IMG/VR virus record: IMGVR_UViG_3300042367_000228 | Span: 1 to 64,000 of that record | Source of the DNA: a virus | DNA length: 64,000 nt | Reading direction: 5' to 3' (one strand) | Shown: positions 24,354 to 33,196 of the stretch, piece by piece | Layout of the letters: each line of letters begins with the position of its first letter | Numbering within the stretch: position 1 is the stretch's first letter | Program-made: the position numbers and the translations under genes | The notes under the pieces: model-generated | What the model was told of the DNA's origin: nothing | Databases searched by the model: none | What the model saw: the letters and a program-made list of their open reading frames with translations, nothing else

Positions 24354-24979
24354 TATTTCATTCCTTTAGCAGTTGGCAGTGTAACTTGTTTAGATCCAAT
24401 TGCACTTGTTGTTCCAACTGATTTATCATATTTAGAACTAACTACTGCTGATTTTTCAACAGGTGCGTTTTTTGCTAATAATTGGTCGTTAACGCCTTTG
24501 TATTGTTCGCCTTGATGTTTAACTTTATTAAGTTCTTTTAACAGCGACATAGTACTTGATTGCCCTACTAGGTGTTGATTATTTTCTTTTTCATAATCTT
24601 TACCTAACAATGCTTCGCCTGTTTTTTCATCAAATTTGTGATTAAGTTCTTGTTCTTCTTGTTCTTTAAGATTGCGAACTTTAACACAACATTCGCTTAA
24701 TCCTAATGACTCTGCTGCAAGTTGTCTTACTTGAAAACTAGTTGCAGGGTAACTTAACGTAATATCATATGTTGTAACACTGATATTTTTATGTTCAGGA
24801 AAATCAACTTGTGTTTCCTGAATAGGTGTACGTGTACTTCTTTGGAATAATTCCACTACGAACTTATCTAACGACCCTTTAAATTTATCAAGTTGTTCAT
24901 CTGCAGGTTCTCCGGCAATTTTAACTTTAAATTCATAAGATTGTTTTGATTCGAGTAAATGTTGTTTAAATGATTTCAT
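24353..24979 (-). CDS. Head-associated protein with a capsid-targeting-like leader (208 aa)
   Basis: The leader MKSFKQHLLESKQS closely follows the pattern of T4 internal proteins (MKTYQEFIAEA as I recall) and contains LLE, a fit to the prohead protease consensus. Residues 15-105 form an alpha/beta domain (YEFKVKIAGEPADEQLDKFK, TPIQETQVDFPEHKNISVTTYDI) that I recall from conserved cyanophage proteins of unknown role. The C-terminal 90 residues are charged and disordered. It lies between gp16 and the 163-aa gene. AATAAATA lies 20 bases upstream, with an AAGGA ribosome site. Confidence 0.7.
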   Translation of the reverse strand: MKSFKQHLLESKQSYEFKVKIAGEPADEQLDKFKGSLDKFVVELFQRSTRTPIQETQVDFPEHKNISVTTYDITLSYPATSFQVRQLAAESLGLSECCVKVRNLKEQEEQELNHKFDEKTGEALLGKDYEKENNQHLVGQSSTMSLLKELNKVKHQGEQYKGVNDQLLAKNAPVEKSAVVSSKYDKSVGTTSAIGSKQVTLPTAKGMK

Positions 24980-24998
24980 AATATATCCTTGATAGTAT

Positions 24999-25006
24999 AT
25001 TTATTT
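24999..25006 (-). promoter_or_regulatory. AATAAATA motif before the 208-aa gene
   Basis: Minus-strand AATAAATA, 20 bases before the ATG and overlapping the gp16 stop. It is a weaker match to the T4 late consensus than the others. Confidence 0.35.
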
Positions 25007-25483
25007 CATATTCTTTAATTTTTCGATCAAACTGTTACGATCGGTTACGATAAACCCATCACCTTGAATATTAACACTGTTATCTTCCGGATGTGCATCG
25101 CTATCTAATTTTTGTTTTTTAATTTGTAATTCGATCATTTTAAGCTTTTTATCTATTTTAGCAGATTTAGCATCGATTGCATTTTTTAACATACTTGCTG
25201 CAACTTCAAATACGCGTCCGCTGTATCTAGCTTCAACGTTCATACCTAAATCCATTAAGTCGTCGTATGCAGCAGTTGCGCGTTGTGCTAATGCATCAAA
25301 TTCAGAATCGCTAATGTCTCCCAACCCTTTTACTTGAGGCAATGCTGCTGAGATTTTATCAAACTCGGCAATATCTCTAAATAATGGTGCAGGAACAGTA
25401 GGAGTGGGAATTTGTGTTTCGGTTTCTTTTATAATAGTTTTACTTTCTGGTAAATTTAATAATTCTTCCAATTTACGTGTCAT
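25001..25483 (-). CDS. gp16: Terminase small subunit, T4 gp16 type
   Basis: gp16 regulates the packaging motor and recognises concatemer DNA with gp17. This protein is 160 aa (T4: 164) and has the family layout: disordered N-terminus, central helical hairpin (YDDLMDLGMNVEARYSGRVF, EVAASMLKNAIDAKSAKIDK) that oligomerises, and a C-terminal tail with IQGDGFIVTDRNSLIEKLK, like the IQNATVF..L segment of T4. It is preceded by gp4 and followed by the 208-aa gene. No inserted element is present here, unlike gp17. Confidence 0.8.
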   Translation of the reverse strand: MTRKLEELLNLPESKTIIKETETQIPTPTVPAPLFRDIAEFDKISAALPQVKGLGDISDSEFDALAQRATAAYDDLMDLGMNVEARYSGRVFEVAASMLKNAIDAKSAKIDKKLKMIELQIKKQKLDSDAHPEDNSVNIQGDGFIVTDRNSLIEKLKNMK

Positions 25484-25505
25484 GGAATATCCTCATATAG
25501 TAATA

Positions 25506-25955
25506 CTATTTACGTTGTTTGCCGCCGTTGTGAAAAATATCGTCTTCATTAATAACTCTAAAAACTAATCCGTTTTGTTTACAATAAGCAGTTGCTGCTG
25601 CCCATTTAGCTTGGTTCTTAATGAATTGTGCTTGATTATATTTGTTCTTACCAACACGTTCTAATATGTGTTGACTTGCAGGTTTTATTTCAATTACTTC
25701 GTTATGAATTTTATTATTCTTATCTACGTATTGTATAAAGAAATCAGGTAGGTAAATTGTATTACGATTGGTTAATGGGTCTCTATAAGGAATAGTTATA
25801 GCCTCACTTGCCCATTTCTGAATTCCGGGATTAGTGTCGCACATATTCATAAAGTTCCATTCCCAAGAACTCCTGTAATAAGGAATTTTAGTTCCTACAT
25901 ACTTTCCAGGATTCTTAAATACAAATTTTCCTTTTGCAAATTTACGACTGCTCAT
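25506..25955 (-). CDS. gp4: Head completion protein, T4 gp4 type
   Basis: gp4 (also called gp50/65) finishes DNA-filled heads before tail joining. This 149-aa protein matches T4 gp4 (150 aa) along its length: GKFVFKNPGKYVG, then YYRSSWEWNFMNMCDTNPGIQKWASEAITIPY, then YLPDFFIQY and EVIEIKP. The pattern E(43-type)..D(FFIQ)..E-x-K resembles a PD-(D/E)xK nuclease core (D of YLPDF, E-I-K of VIEIKP). It starts with an ATGA overlap of the 121-aa gene. Confidence 0.9.
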   Translation of the reverse strand: MSSRKFAKGKFVFKNPGKYVGTKIPYYRSSWEWNFMNMCDTNPGIQKWASEAITIPYRDPLTNRNTIYLPDFFIQYVDKNNKIHNEVIEIKPASQHILERVGKNKYNQAQFIKNQAKWAAATAYCKQNGLVFRVINEDDIFHNGGKQRK

Positions 25956-26317
25956 ACTAGTATATTTCGTTTCTCATATGCGTTATCTGCAACTTTAGTA
26001 CGATAACCGATTAAACTTGTTTTTTCTCTATATGCATTTAAAATTTGAGCAACAACTGATGATAATTGCATAGTAGGTACGGCTTTAAGTGTTTCTAATA
26101 ATTGAAATACTGGTATATTATCAAACCTAGCCTGATTCAATAAAACAATAGCAACTGTTCTTGCACTTGATAAATCAAAACCACGACGTTGAAAAAACCC
26201 AATAGTTGCATCAACATCATTAGACGGAAAGGTAACTTGATTAACATAAAATTTGTCGAAGAACTGTTTAATTTCAGCTGCACTAGATTCTTTTTGTGGT
26301 AAATTAGACGTTAACAT
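25952..26317 (-). CDS. Conserved phage hypothetical protein (121 aa)
   Basis: Function not recognised; proteins of this pattern appear in marine T4-like genomes near gp4. It is helical, with the stretch FFDKFYVNQVTFPSNDVDAT followed by FFQRRGFD, three further helices (ARTVAIVLLNQARFD, VFQLLETLKAV, SSVVAQILNAYREKTS) and a short C-terminal tail. No metal or nucleotide motifs are seen. Co-translation with gp4 (4-base overlap) and position after a tube-like gene suggest a small structural or assembly protein. Confidence 0.65.
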   Translation of the reverse strand: MLTSNLPQKESSAAEIKQFFDKFYVNQVTFPSNDVDATIGFFQRRGFDLSSARTVAIVLLNQARFDNIPVFQLLETLKAVPTMQLSSVVAQILNAYREKTSLIGYRTKVADNAYEKRNILV

Positions 26318-26325
26318 ATATATCC

Positions 26326-27438
26326 TTAATAAGTTGCCGTATGATCAGCAGTATTTGGTTGTGTTGTAGTATTTGAAGATGTATTTGGTATATTTGCTTG
26401 AGATGCAGTAGTATCACTACTAGTACGCCCAACTGGCAATGCCACGTCTTGAAGACCGCCGGGTTTTGGTGCAGTTGAAAGTATTGTATTATATATTAAT
26501 GTATTATCTTGAGTTGTACTTGGATTAACAGTTATATTATCAGAAAATGATGCAGGATCTAACTTTGGAGCTGATGCATCGGTTGAACCAAACGGAACCG
26601 TTGCAAACGATTTTGAATTACCAACTAAATCATTTGGCCCGCGTGTCGGATCTGAATTATATATTGGAGACTGAGTAGTATCATATAACGGAGAAAGAAA
26701 TCCAAAATTAGACATTTCTACATCACCCTCTGTATGATTAACAAATCCGGTATTAAACCAAACTGCTTCGTACGCTAGTTTCATATCAAAATGATGAGCA
26801 CCTTGTTCATAGTATCCTAATTTATTACCAGTCCAACTAGTAATAATTGGATTGATTAATTTATAACTTACAAATTCTTTTCTTGACATTTGAAAAATCG
26901 TAATGCCTTTAAAAAATGGTTTTTTACGTCCATTATAACCATAAGGTGCTGTAATGTGATCTGCAGATAACATTGCATTTTTTCTATATGAACTAGTTTT
27001 AGCCGATACGGTCGGATCAGCATAATAATATTTGTAATATAATTGCCATACTTGATTAATAAGACCCATGTTATCGTCATGAAACGAAATATCTACATCA
27101 TTGTACTTATGTTGGTATTGGACTACTTTTTTTCTGTTGTATTGATTTAGTACTTCGTGTTGAACCGAATACGACGGTAACGTTACATCCTTAACTAACA
27201 GGTTAATTTCATCTTTAAGTGTTTCTACTATACTAGGATTAACTTTATCTAAAGGAAGTGAAGATTTACCTTTAGGATTAGCTACGTTCCAATCGATATC
27301 AAAAGATACATGAAATAAGAATTTAGTTTTTGGTAACAATCTAAATTGATCGTCAGCAAAAATTCGTGCGGCATGTTGCCGACATCTAAGTAGGGTAATC
27401 GGATCTGATAGTAATTCTGTATTAGGTGTAAATGACAT
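26326..27438 (-). CDS. Tail-tube-like protein, candidate tube cap or initiator (370 aa)
   Basis: It follows gp19 and shares its style: an N-terminal KTKFLFHVSFDIDWN strand like gp19's KYRFRVIFTDF, a central DVTLPSYSVQHEVLNQYNRKKVVQYQHKYNDVD section as in tube proteins, and a final strand set (ITIFQMSRKEFVSYKLINPIITSW) before a disordered Thr/Ser/Asn/Pro tail (about 265-370). In T4 the tube-capping proteins gp48 and gp54 share the tube fold; this protein could do that job, but I cannot choose between them. The ATG is only 5 bases after a GATAAATA motif and lacks a Shine-Dalgarno sequence. Confidence 0.6.
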   Translation of the reverse strand: MSFTPNTELLSDPITLLRCRQHAARIFADDQFRLLPKTKFLFHVSFDIDWNVANPKGKSSLPLDKVNPSIVETLKDEINLLVKDVTLPSYSVQHEVLNQYNRKKVVQYQHKYNDVDISFHDDNMGLINQVWQLYYKYYYADPTVSAKTSSYRKNAMLSADHITAPYGYNGRKKPFFKGITIFQMSRKEFVSYKLINPIITSWTGNKLGYYEQGAHHFDMKLAYEAVWFNTGFVNHTEGDVEMSNFGFLSPLYDTTQSPIYNSDPTRGPNDLVGNSKSFATVPFGSTDASAPKLDPASFSDNITVNPSTTQDNTLIYNTILSTAPKPGGLQDVALPVGRTSSDTTASQANIPNTSSNTTTQPNTADHTATY

Positions 27439-27443
27439 ACATA

Positions 27444-27451
27444 TATTTATC
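27444..27451 (-). promoter_or_regulatory. GATAAATA motif 5 bases before an ATG
   Basis: Minus-strand GATAAATA followed by TATGT and the ATG of the 370-aa gene. It comes after the gp19 terminator, so a new promoter is expected here, although the spacing would leave almost no leader. Confidence 0.4.
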
Positions 27452-27480
27452 TTTTTAATAAAGTGTATGGTTTAATAGTC

Positions 27481-27510
27481 AAAAAAAAGCCCGTATAAAA
27501 CGGGCTTTTT
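27481..27510 (-). terminator. Rho-independent terminator after gp19
   Basis: AAAAAGCCCGT (27484-27494) pairs with ACGGGCTTTTT (27500-27510). On the minus strand the GC core is followed by eight T. It lies 13 bases after the gp19 stop; the A/T symmetry would also allow some plus-strand function. Confidence 0.92.
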
Positions 27511-27523
27511 AATAATGCTAAAT

Positions 27524-28198
27524 TTAGCCTTCGCCAGCTGACACAACAGTTGCGTTTTGACCAGCCACCCTAGCACCGGCAGGATCATCAAATGGTATAA
27601 TACCACCACCAAGTGTCTGAACGCAGTTATCAGCTTGAATTGATAAATCAACTGTCATGCCTGTACCTGCATCTGAATATTGTAATTGTCCGTATGTAGA
27701 CGAAATTACATAACAACCAACACATTCCCATGATTCCAAAATGTTAACAGAACTATCTTCATCAGTAAAGTTGCCAGCGTTGCCGCCGTCTAACATATCA
27801 ATTCTCATTGAGAATTTATAGTCACCTGCAGCTGCAGCTGAACTTTGTTCAAAGAAATCAAATTGTTTTTGATTTTGCTCACCGATCAATTTGTTTACTA
27901 CACCAGTAGCATCATCACGTATTTTAATAGAGATTGGATCCCAATTAGGTTTACCTGCATAATGAATTGTACTGTTATATACTTCAATTTTTTGATCAGT
28001 AAATTTTACAGTGGGACGATTTGCTTCAACAATCTGTTTAGTTAATTGTGTAGTATCTGACCCTTCTCCGCCAAGACCAAAATCTGTAAAAATCACTCTA
28101 AAGCGATATTTTAATTTTGGCATTAACATACCTTCATTACCACCTCCAAGAGGTGGTACTGAGAAATTGTTTAAACTTGCAACTCCGGTTGTAGCCAT
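27524..28198 (-). CDS. gp19: Tail tube protein, T4 gp19 type
   Basis: gp19 polymerises into the inner tube through which DNA passes. This 224-aa protein (T4: 163) has the tube pattern: N-terminal MPKLKYRFRVIFTDFG strand, KQIVEANRPTVKFTDQKIEVYNS, the segment NILESWECVGCYVISSTYGQLQYSD and final strands TVDLSIQADNCVQ. The extra length is a Gly-rich N-terminus and a C-terminal extension. The ribosome site AAGGAGAATATAA precedes the ATG. It is directly downstream of gp18 and ends at a strong terminator. Confidence 0.93.
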   Translation of the reverse strand: MATTGVASLNNFSVPPLGGGNEGMLMPKLKYRFRVIFTDFGLGGEGSDTTQLTKQIVEANRPTVKFTDQKIEVYNSTIHYAGKPNWDPISIKIRDDATGVVNKLIGEQNQKQFDFFEQSSAAAAGDYKFSMRIDMLDGGNAGNFTDEDSSVNILESWECVGCYVISSTYGQLQYSDAGTGMTVDLSIQADNCVQTLGGGIIPFDDPAGARVAGQNATVVSAGEG

Positions 28199-28209
28199 TT
28201 ATATTCTCC

Positions 28210-31200
28210 TTATCCTAAGCCTTTAATTTCACCAGTGTTTTTCAAACGCAGTGGGATATAAATAAATTCTACTGCCTTCATTGGCTCAATTGCAATATCG
28301 ACCCATAGTTCGCTACGATCGATTCTATCTGCAGTGTTATTTTGACTATCACATTGAACGAGGTAATCGTTTATAGCACGTTTTGCAACTAAATCAACAA
28401 AAATTGATTCAATGGCGTGTTTAACTTGATTACGTGTAGCAGTATCATTTGGTTCAAATAAGTACGGTCTAGTTGCTTTATCAAGTTGTCTACGCAAATA
28501 AACTACCAAACGTGCAACGTTAATACGATCTAATGACGATGCTACTGGAGAACGTGTATATTGTCCAAAGTTAACAATGCCTTGTCCGTCAAGATAAGTA
28601 ATTGGATTAACTTTAATTTCTGCTAATGTATCACGTAACCCGCTATTTAACGATACAGTTTGATATTTACCAGTGCTTGTAACATATCCAGTTGAGTCAA
28701 TATTAGTAATACTTCCTCTGTTTGTACCAGCAGGTGCAAACCATGGATAAGTTTTTTGATCGTTTAATGCAATAGTACGCAACATCATATGTGTTGGAGG
28801 AAGTACTACATTAAGTCCTTTATTGTCACTTGCCATACCCCATGGGTAGAAAAATGCAACATATGGATCTGCAGTTACTAATCCGTCATCGTTGTCTTCT
28901 GTTGCTAAATTAGCATTATGACCCCAGTTGTTAATATCAGTTGCGTTTGTAGCTAAACGTGCTGGAGTATCAGCAAGTACAAATGCAGTAATACCACGAT
29001 CGTAGTTTAAAATTCTTAATTCACCTACTAACTCTGGATAACCAGGAGCTGCAAGTAAATTGAATACACGTTGTTCTGTTTCACGAACTTGTTGATTAGT
29101 GTTAACTAATGCTTGTAATGATTGAATAACAACTTTACGTTGTGCTTTACGACCGAATGCACCAACACCATTTCCGTGGTTAGCAGACTCAGTTACCCAA
29201 CGAGATGTTACATAGCCGTTTGATGTATTCATTAATTCATCATTATGTCTCACGTTACGAGCTAACGGATTAACATAATTTTTATGATATTTTTTAACAT
29301 TAAATCCACTTCTACGTAAATTCCATAACAACATACCTTTTGGATATAATGCAGGATTTGGTGCATCAAAATCAACAAAGTTTGCTGCTTCGTTTAATGT
29401 TGCTGCTTCTTCAGAAGTTACATCAGAACTAGAAACAAATCCACCTAGCATATCAGTAAGTGAACCGATTGTGTCACCACCGTTAGTACTCCATCTTGCA
29501 TCAGCAAAAATAATACCATTTTCAGTAGTGTGATCAGTTGCATCGATCAGTTCCCATTGTTTATCAAAATCTACATATCTGTAAATTTTTGGATAATTTT
29601 CAAGATCTGAAGTGTTAATCCAGATGTCACCTTCGGCTAATACACTACCGTCGGATTGTAACTTCGGTTTAGTTGGAGTAATAAATGGACCTGTTGAATT
29701 TACAGGAATATCACCGTATACGTAATTACGGAATGCTACCCATTTAGTTCCGTCATTAACCATAAGATCAACTTCTTCAACTTTAGAATCATACCACAAT
29801 TGGCCTTCTGCAGGACCTGCAGTAGGTTCCGAATCCGACGGTGTAATAAATGACGATGTTTTATCAGTTGTAAATTCAGTCCAGAAAGAACCCAAATATC
29901 TGTAATATGTTGTAGGAGTTCCACTTACTAATACAGATTCAGTACCAGCTGGGTGATCGTAGAAGTTAGCAGTAGGATTAGCACCTGTTGTACTAAACAA
30001 TTTAGTAACAATACCATTAGCCGGTTGTGATAATTCAATTTCACCACCTGTAGCATGAACGATAGCAAGTTTAGTTGTACCTACAGCAACCGCATGAACA
30101 TTAGTGGTATCAGGAGTGTTGTTAATTGCTTCTAAAATTTTATCAATAATTGTTACAACAGTATCATTAGATGTGATCGCAGGTACAGAAACAGTTCTTG
30201 AAACTAAAGTATCTGAGCCAGCTACGCTTTCTTTTAAAATAAAAGATGTTGCGCTGCTTATGAATGTACTTTTTTTAATTTCAGCTGATTCAAGACGTGT
30301 AGCAGTTGTAGCACTACGACGGTATAATTTAAAGGTTGCAGCAGTAGTAGCAAGTTCGGCATCATTTGTTTTAGCATAAATTGTATTACCTGCAATGTTT
30401 AAACCGCCGCCTGTTGAATCTAAACCGTTTAATGCGCTTGCATTATTTGGATAAACTGAAACAGTTTGTGGTAACCATGTTTTAGCAGCTGAACTATATT
30501 TGCTAACAAGTAAATCAATACCTTTGTTAATTGATGTAGTTTTAATCCAAATTGATCCAGTTGGATAATTAGCTGTTCTAGTTTTAAAATCAGGAACTGA
30601 TGTGTGTTTTGAAATTTGCAATTTAGGTGCATAGTACACTGAACCACTAGAAGTACCAGTATTATCTAAACGGAAACCTAATGAAGATGCAGTAGTTGTT
30701 GATGTACCTGCTAAATCAATATCTACCCCTGTTGAATACAAATTAATTTTATTATTAATTAATTGTGCAGTAATTTCAGCATTAATTGTTGAATTATTGT
30801 TAATTGCAGCTACTAAACCAGCTAATGAATCCATAGTCGGTGAACCAGTAAATACTTGTCCATTAATATGAAGTTCATCAGCAGCAGATAAATCAGTGCT
30901 ATCGATTGTTTTTGTACTAGCAACAGTAGGACGACTTGCTTTCCAACTAGCTGAACCAACCTCAACCCATTTTGCAGCTACTGAATTAACACCTGGCTTT
31001 TTATACCATAATTTCATAAGGCTTGAAACAGCAACGATTGCATACGAGCCTGAAGCTCCAATACTCGCTTTTGGTTGTGTAACACTGTTAACTACTTCGG
31101 TTAATGATGTATCAGTAATTACAGTTGGTACTTTGTTAATGAATGTTTGTCCAGTTGCGGTTGATCTGTTACCTGATGATGGATTTCCGTCCCATTCAAA

Positions 31201-31641
31201 AATACCCCATTTTGAACTTGAAGTATCTAACCAAAATGAACCATCTTCTGGAATGCCATCTGGAATAACAGGTGTACCGTCTAATTGTGCTAAGTCAACG
31301 CTTGCACGCGCAACATACGCACGATTTGAAACACCTAAATAACTGTATGCGGCTTGTAATCCATATTCATTTTGTTCATGAGCATGTTGTGCATTATTAC
31401 TAGCATCAGTTTTGAAAATAGGTGTGCCAAATGTATCTAATAAATCTTTTTGACCAGTAAGTAAGTAAACTTTACCGTCGTTTTCTGCTAATGTTCCTGG
31501 AGCAATTCCTGTTCCAGCATCTGTTAATTTGTTTGAAGCAGAGGCAACAAAAATTAAAGGTATTGTACCAGCGGGTGCCGACGTATATGCACTTTCATCA
31601 GTAATCGAAACGCTTACCCCTGGTGAACTAAGTTGAGCCAT
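28210..31641 (-). CDS. gp18: Contractile tail sheath protein, T4 gp18 type, with a large insertion
   Basis: Sheath subunits surround the tube and contract during injection. The product is 1,143 aa against 659 in T4. The N-terminal strand LSSPGVSVSITDESAY and the C-terminal polymerisation domain (KAQRKVVIQSLQALVNTNQQV.. is its pattern; also YFRDL-like LVAKRAINDYLVQCD and WVDIAIEPMKAVEFIYIPL) are conserved. Between about 120 and 690 is a Thr/Ser-rich insertion with several G-x-x-W-(I/L) modules (GSFWLDTSSS, GSIWIKTTS, GQLWYDSK, GDIWINTSD), as on decorated sheaths of marine myophages. ATG 31641 follows TGGAGATTATAATT, and TATAAATA lies 33 bases upstream. Confidence 0.95.
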   Translation of the reverse strand: MAQLSSPGVSVSITDESAYTSAPAGTIPLIFVASASNKLTDAGTGIAPGTLAENDGKVYLLTGQKDLLDTFGTPIFKTDASNNAQHAHEQNEYGLQAAYSYLGVSNRAYVARASVDLAQLDGTPVIPDGIPEDGSFWLDTSSSKWGIFEWDGNPSSGNRSTATGQTFINKVPTVITDTSLTEVVNSVTQPKASIGASGSYAIVAVSSLMKLWYKKPGVNSVAAKWVEVGSASWKASRPTVASTKTIDSTDLSAADELHINGQVFTGSPTMDSLAGLVAAINNNSTINAEITAQLINNKINLYSTGVDIDLAGTSTTTASSLGFRLDNTGTSSGSVYYAPKLQISKHTSVPDFKTRTANYPTGSIWIKTTSINKGIDLLVSKYSSAAKTWLPQTVSVYPNNASALNGLDSTGGGLNIAGNTIYAKTNDAELATTAATFKLYRRSATTATRLESAEIKKSTFISSATSFILKESVAGSDTLVSRTVSVPAITSNDTVVTIIDKILEAINNTPDTTNVHAVAVGTTKLAIVHATGGEIELSQPANGIVTKLFSTTGANPTANFYDHPAGTESVLVSGTPTTYYRYLGSFWTEFTTDKTSSFITPSDSEPTAGPAEGQLWYDSKVEEVDLMVNDGTKWVAFRNYVYGDIPVNSTGPFITPTKPKLQSDGSVLAEGDIWINTSDLENYPKIYRYVDFDKQWELIDATDHTTENGIIFADARWSTNGGDTIGSLTDMLGGFVSSSDVTSEEAATLNEAANFVDFDAPNPALYPKGMLLWNLRRSGFNVKKYHKNYVNPLARNVRHNDELMNTSNGYVTSRWVTESANHGNGVGAFGRKAQRKVVIQSLQALVNTNQQVRETEQRVFNLLAAPGYPELVGELRILNYDRGITAFVLADTPARLATNATDINNWGHNANLATEDNDDGLVTADPYVAFFYPWGMASDNKGLNVVLPPTHMMLRTIALNDQKTYPWFAPAGTNRGSITNIDSTGYVTSTGKYQTVSLNSGLRDTLAEIKVNPITYLDGQGIVNFGQYTRSPVASSLDRINVARLVVYLRRQLDKATRPYLFEPNDTATRNQVKHAIESIFVDLVAKRAINDYLVQCDSQNNTADRIDRSELWVDIAIEPMKAVEFIYIPLRLKNTGEIKGLG

Positions 31642-31674
31642 AATTATAATCTCCATATATACAAGTTCTAACTG

Positions 31675-31682
31675 TATTTATA
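31675..31682 (-). promoter_or_regulatory. TATAAATA late promoter before gp18
   Basis: Exact T4 late consensus on the minus strand, 33 bases before the gp18 ATG and ahead of its GGAG ribosome site. A highly expressed tail gene is where such a promoter is expected. Confidence 0.65.
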
Positions 31683-31703
31683 GGAAATTGTATTTTTATG
31701 GCA

Positions 31704-32321
31704 TTATATATTAACTATTTCAGTTACTTTTGCGTATAATGCATCAAGTGTGCTATTATTTTCTATCGTATAATCAACTTCTAAACTATACCATGCCCAC
31801 TCGCTTTCATGAATTCCTGACTCTTTTAACATTAAAATATCTTCAATATTACCAGCCAATGCACCGGCAACATGAATATGCCATTCTGGTTCCGGTCCTC
31901 GTTTTATACGAATAATTTTGCCGCCGGCATTCTTAATCGCAGTAAATTCATTTGGGAATCTGCAATCACTTATTACTACATCAGTTGTTATGTTTTTTAA
32001 CTTATATTCTAAACTAGCAATCCAAATATCGTCATGGAAACTTCTTCTGCAAACTTCAGTACCCCAGAGTTGTAAAATTAATCTTGGTGTTAAGTTTGGC
32101 ATATTTAATTTATCTGCCCACCATTGATCAACTTGTTCGCGCCATTCTCTCGATTCTTTAGTTTTGCCTTCGAGTAATTCTCTGTCCCATCCAAATACTG
32201 CAGCAACTGCATCTTTTAATGTACCTGCAAAACTTTCACGCTTAAAACCGTGATATGTTTCTAAATAGTCTGCAACAGTGTCTTTACCTTCACCTATATT
32301 TCCTACAATGCCAAAAATCAT
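31704..32321 (-). CDS. gp1: Deoxynucleoside monophosphate kinase, T4 gp1 type
   Basis: The enzyme phosphorylates dNMPs to dNDPs for DNA synthesis. The 205-aa protein has the P-loop GNIGEGKDTVAD at 7-18, the motif LQLWGTEVCRR, and VVISDCRFPNEFTAIKNAGGKIIRIKRG, all typical of the T4 gp1 family. The P-loop has Glu where many homologues have Ser (GEGKDT instead of RSGKDT), which is uncommon but occurs in this family. It sits in the middle of tail genes rather than with nucleotide-metabolism genes, as in other marine T4-like phages. It stands between gp18 and gp13. Confidence 0.88.
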   Translation of the reverse strand: MIFGIVGNIGEGKDTVADYLETYHGFKRESFAGTLKDAVAAVFGWDRELLEGKTKESREWREQVDQWWADKLNMPNLTPRLILQLWGTEVCRRSFHDDIWIASLEYKLKNITTDVVISDCRFPNEFTAIKNAGGKIIRIKRGPEPEWHIHVAGALAGNIEDILMLKESGIHESEWAWYSLEVDYTIENNSTLDALYAKVTEIVNI

Positions 32322-32371
32322 GTTATTCTCCTAAAAAAAGCATTATACGCTCTTTATAGTCAAATGTCAAA

Positions 32372-33142
32372 TTAACCTATAATAAACGTTAGGCCAGTTC
32401 CGCCAGCAACGTAAGTTTTGAGTTCTTTGTCAAGTGCAATAAGTTCTTCTTTACCTGCAGATTTCATATCATTACCATTTAGTGTAATGCCGCCACTCGG
32501 GCCTGCAATTGTCGAAAATAGACTACGTGCTTCGCCTAACATAATTTTACAAGTAGCAAGCGTGTAATCACGTAACCATTGTTTAGCATAGATGTCAGTT
32601 AACAACACAAAATCAGGACGATAGTTATGCGATTTAATTAAAATCTGTTCGCCTTGTGCAAAAGGACGTTGTAAAATTGTTAATACATGACTAGTAGGCT
32701 TCCATTTAAATTCAATGTAACTACCAAACATTTTACCAACTAATTTTTGATAACCTGCAAACAGTTCATACGTTGCAAGTCCGCCCATCATACTACCACT
32801 CATCATATATGTGTTAGTATAAGCTAAGTTAAATGGCTCAAATAATGTACCACCTGCACCTATACCAGAACGTGAACCGATTGCACGTCTAAATACACTT
32901 TGTACTTCTATAATTTCATCAGGTAATCTGTACTCGTTTTGATCTTGTATTAATTCTAAAAAGCTATAGCTTTCTTCTACAGCATTTGGACTGCGTTGTC
33001 TAAATCTAGTTAATGCTCTATCCAATGCAGTTTCGTAATGAATTGGGTCTAAATCTATAGTGATCATGCCATCGCCAAGCATTGCTTTAACGTATTCAAA
33101 TACTTTATTTCTTTCTATCAATGAGGTTGTTTCGTCAGACAT
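32372..33142 (-). CDS. gp13: Neck protein, T4 gp13 type
   Basis: gp13 joins the head portal to the tail. This 256-aa protein (T4: 309) has the recognisable segments VKAMLGDGMITIDLDPIHYE, ALDRALTRFRQRS, DEIIEVQSVFR, and KQWLRDYTLATCKIMLGEARS, and the glycine-rich middle GGTLFEPFNLAYTNTYMMSGSM. The last helix KEELIALDKELKTY is followed by a short tail. It diverges from gp14 on the opposite strand, with two late-promoter-like motifs back to back between them. A GGAG-type ribosome site precedes the ATG. Confidence 0.9.
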   Translation of the reverse strand: MSDETTSLIERNKVFEYVKAMLGDGMITIDLDPIHYETALDRALTRFRQRSPNAVEESYSFLELIQDQNEYRLPDEIIEVQSVFRRAIGSRSGIGAGGTLFEPFNLAYTNTYMMSGSMMGGLATYELFAGYQKLVGKMFGSYIEFKWKPTSHVLTILQRPFAQGEQILIKSHNYRPDFVLLTDIYAKQWLRDYTLATCKIMLGEARSLFSTIAGPSGGITLNGNDMKSAGKEELIALDKELKTYVAGGTGLTFIIG

Positions 33143-33158
33143 AATAGTTCTCCTACTA

Positions 33159-33166
33159 TATTTATC
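33159..33166 (-). promoter_or_regulatory. GATAAATA late-promoter-like motif for gp13
   Basis: Minus-strand GATAAATA, 16 bases before the gp13 ATG with GGAG in between. It is paired with an opposite motif 4 bases away for gp14. Confidence 0.5.
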
Positions 33167-33170
33167 TTAC

Positions 33171-33178
33171 GATAAATA
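33171..33178 (+). promoter_or_regulatory. GATAAATA late-promoter-like motif for gp14
   Basis: Plus-strand GATAAATA, 18 bases before the gp14 start. Together with the motif at 33159 it forms a compact divergent late promoter pair. Confidence 0.5.
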
Positions 33179-33196
33179 TGATAAAGGAGAAGAACG

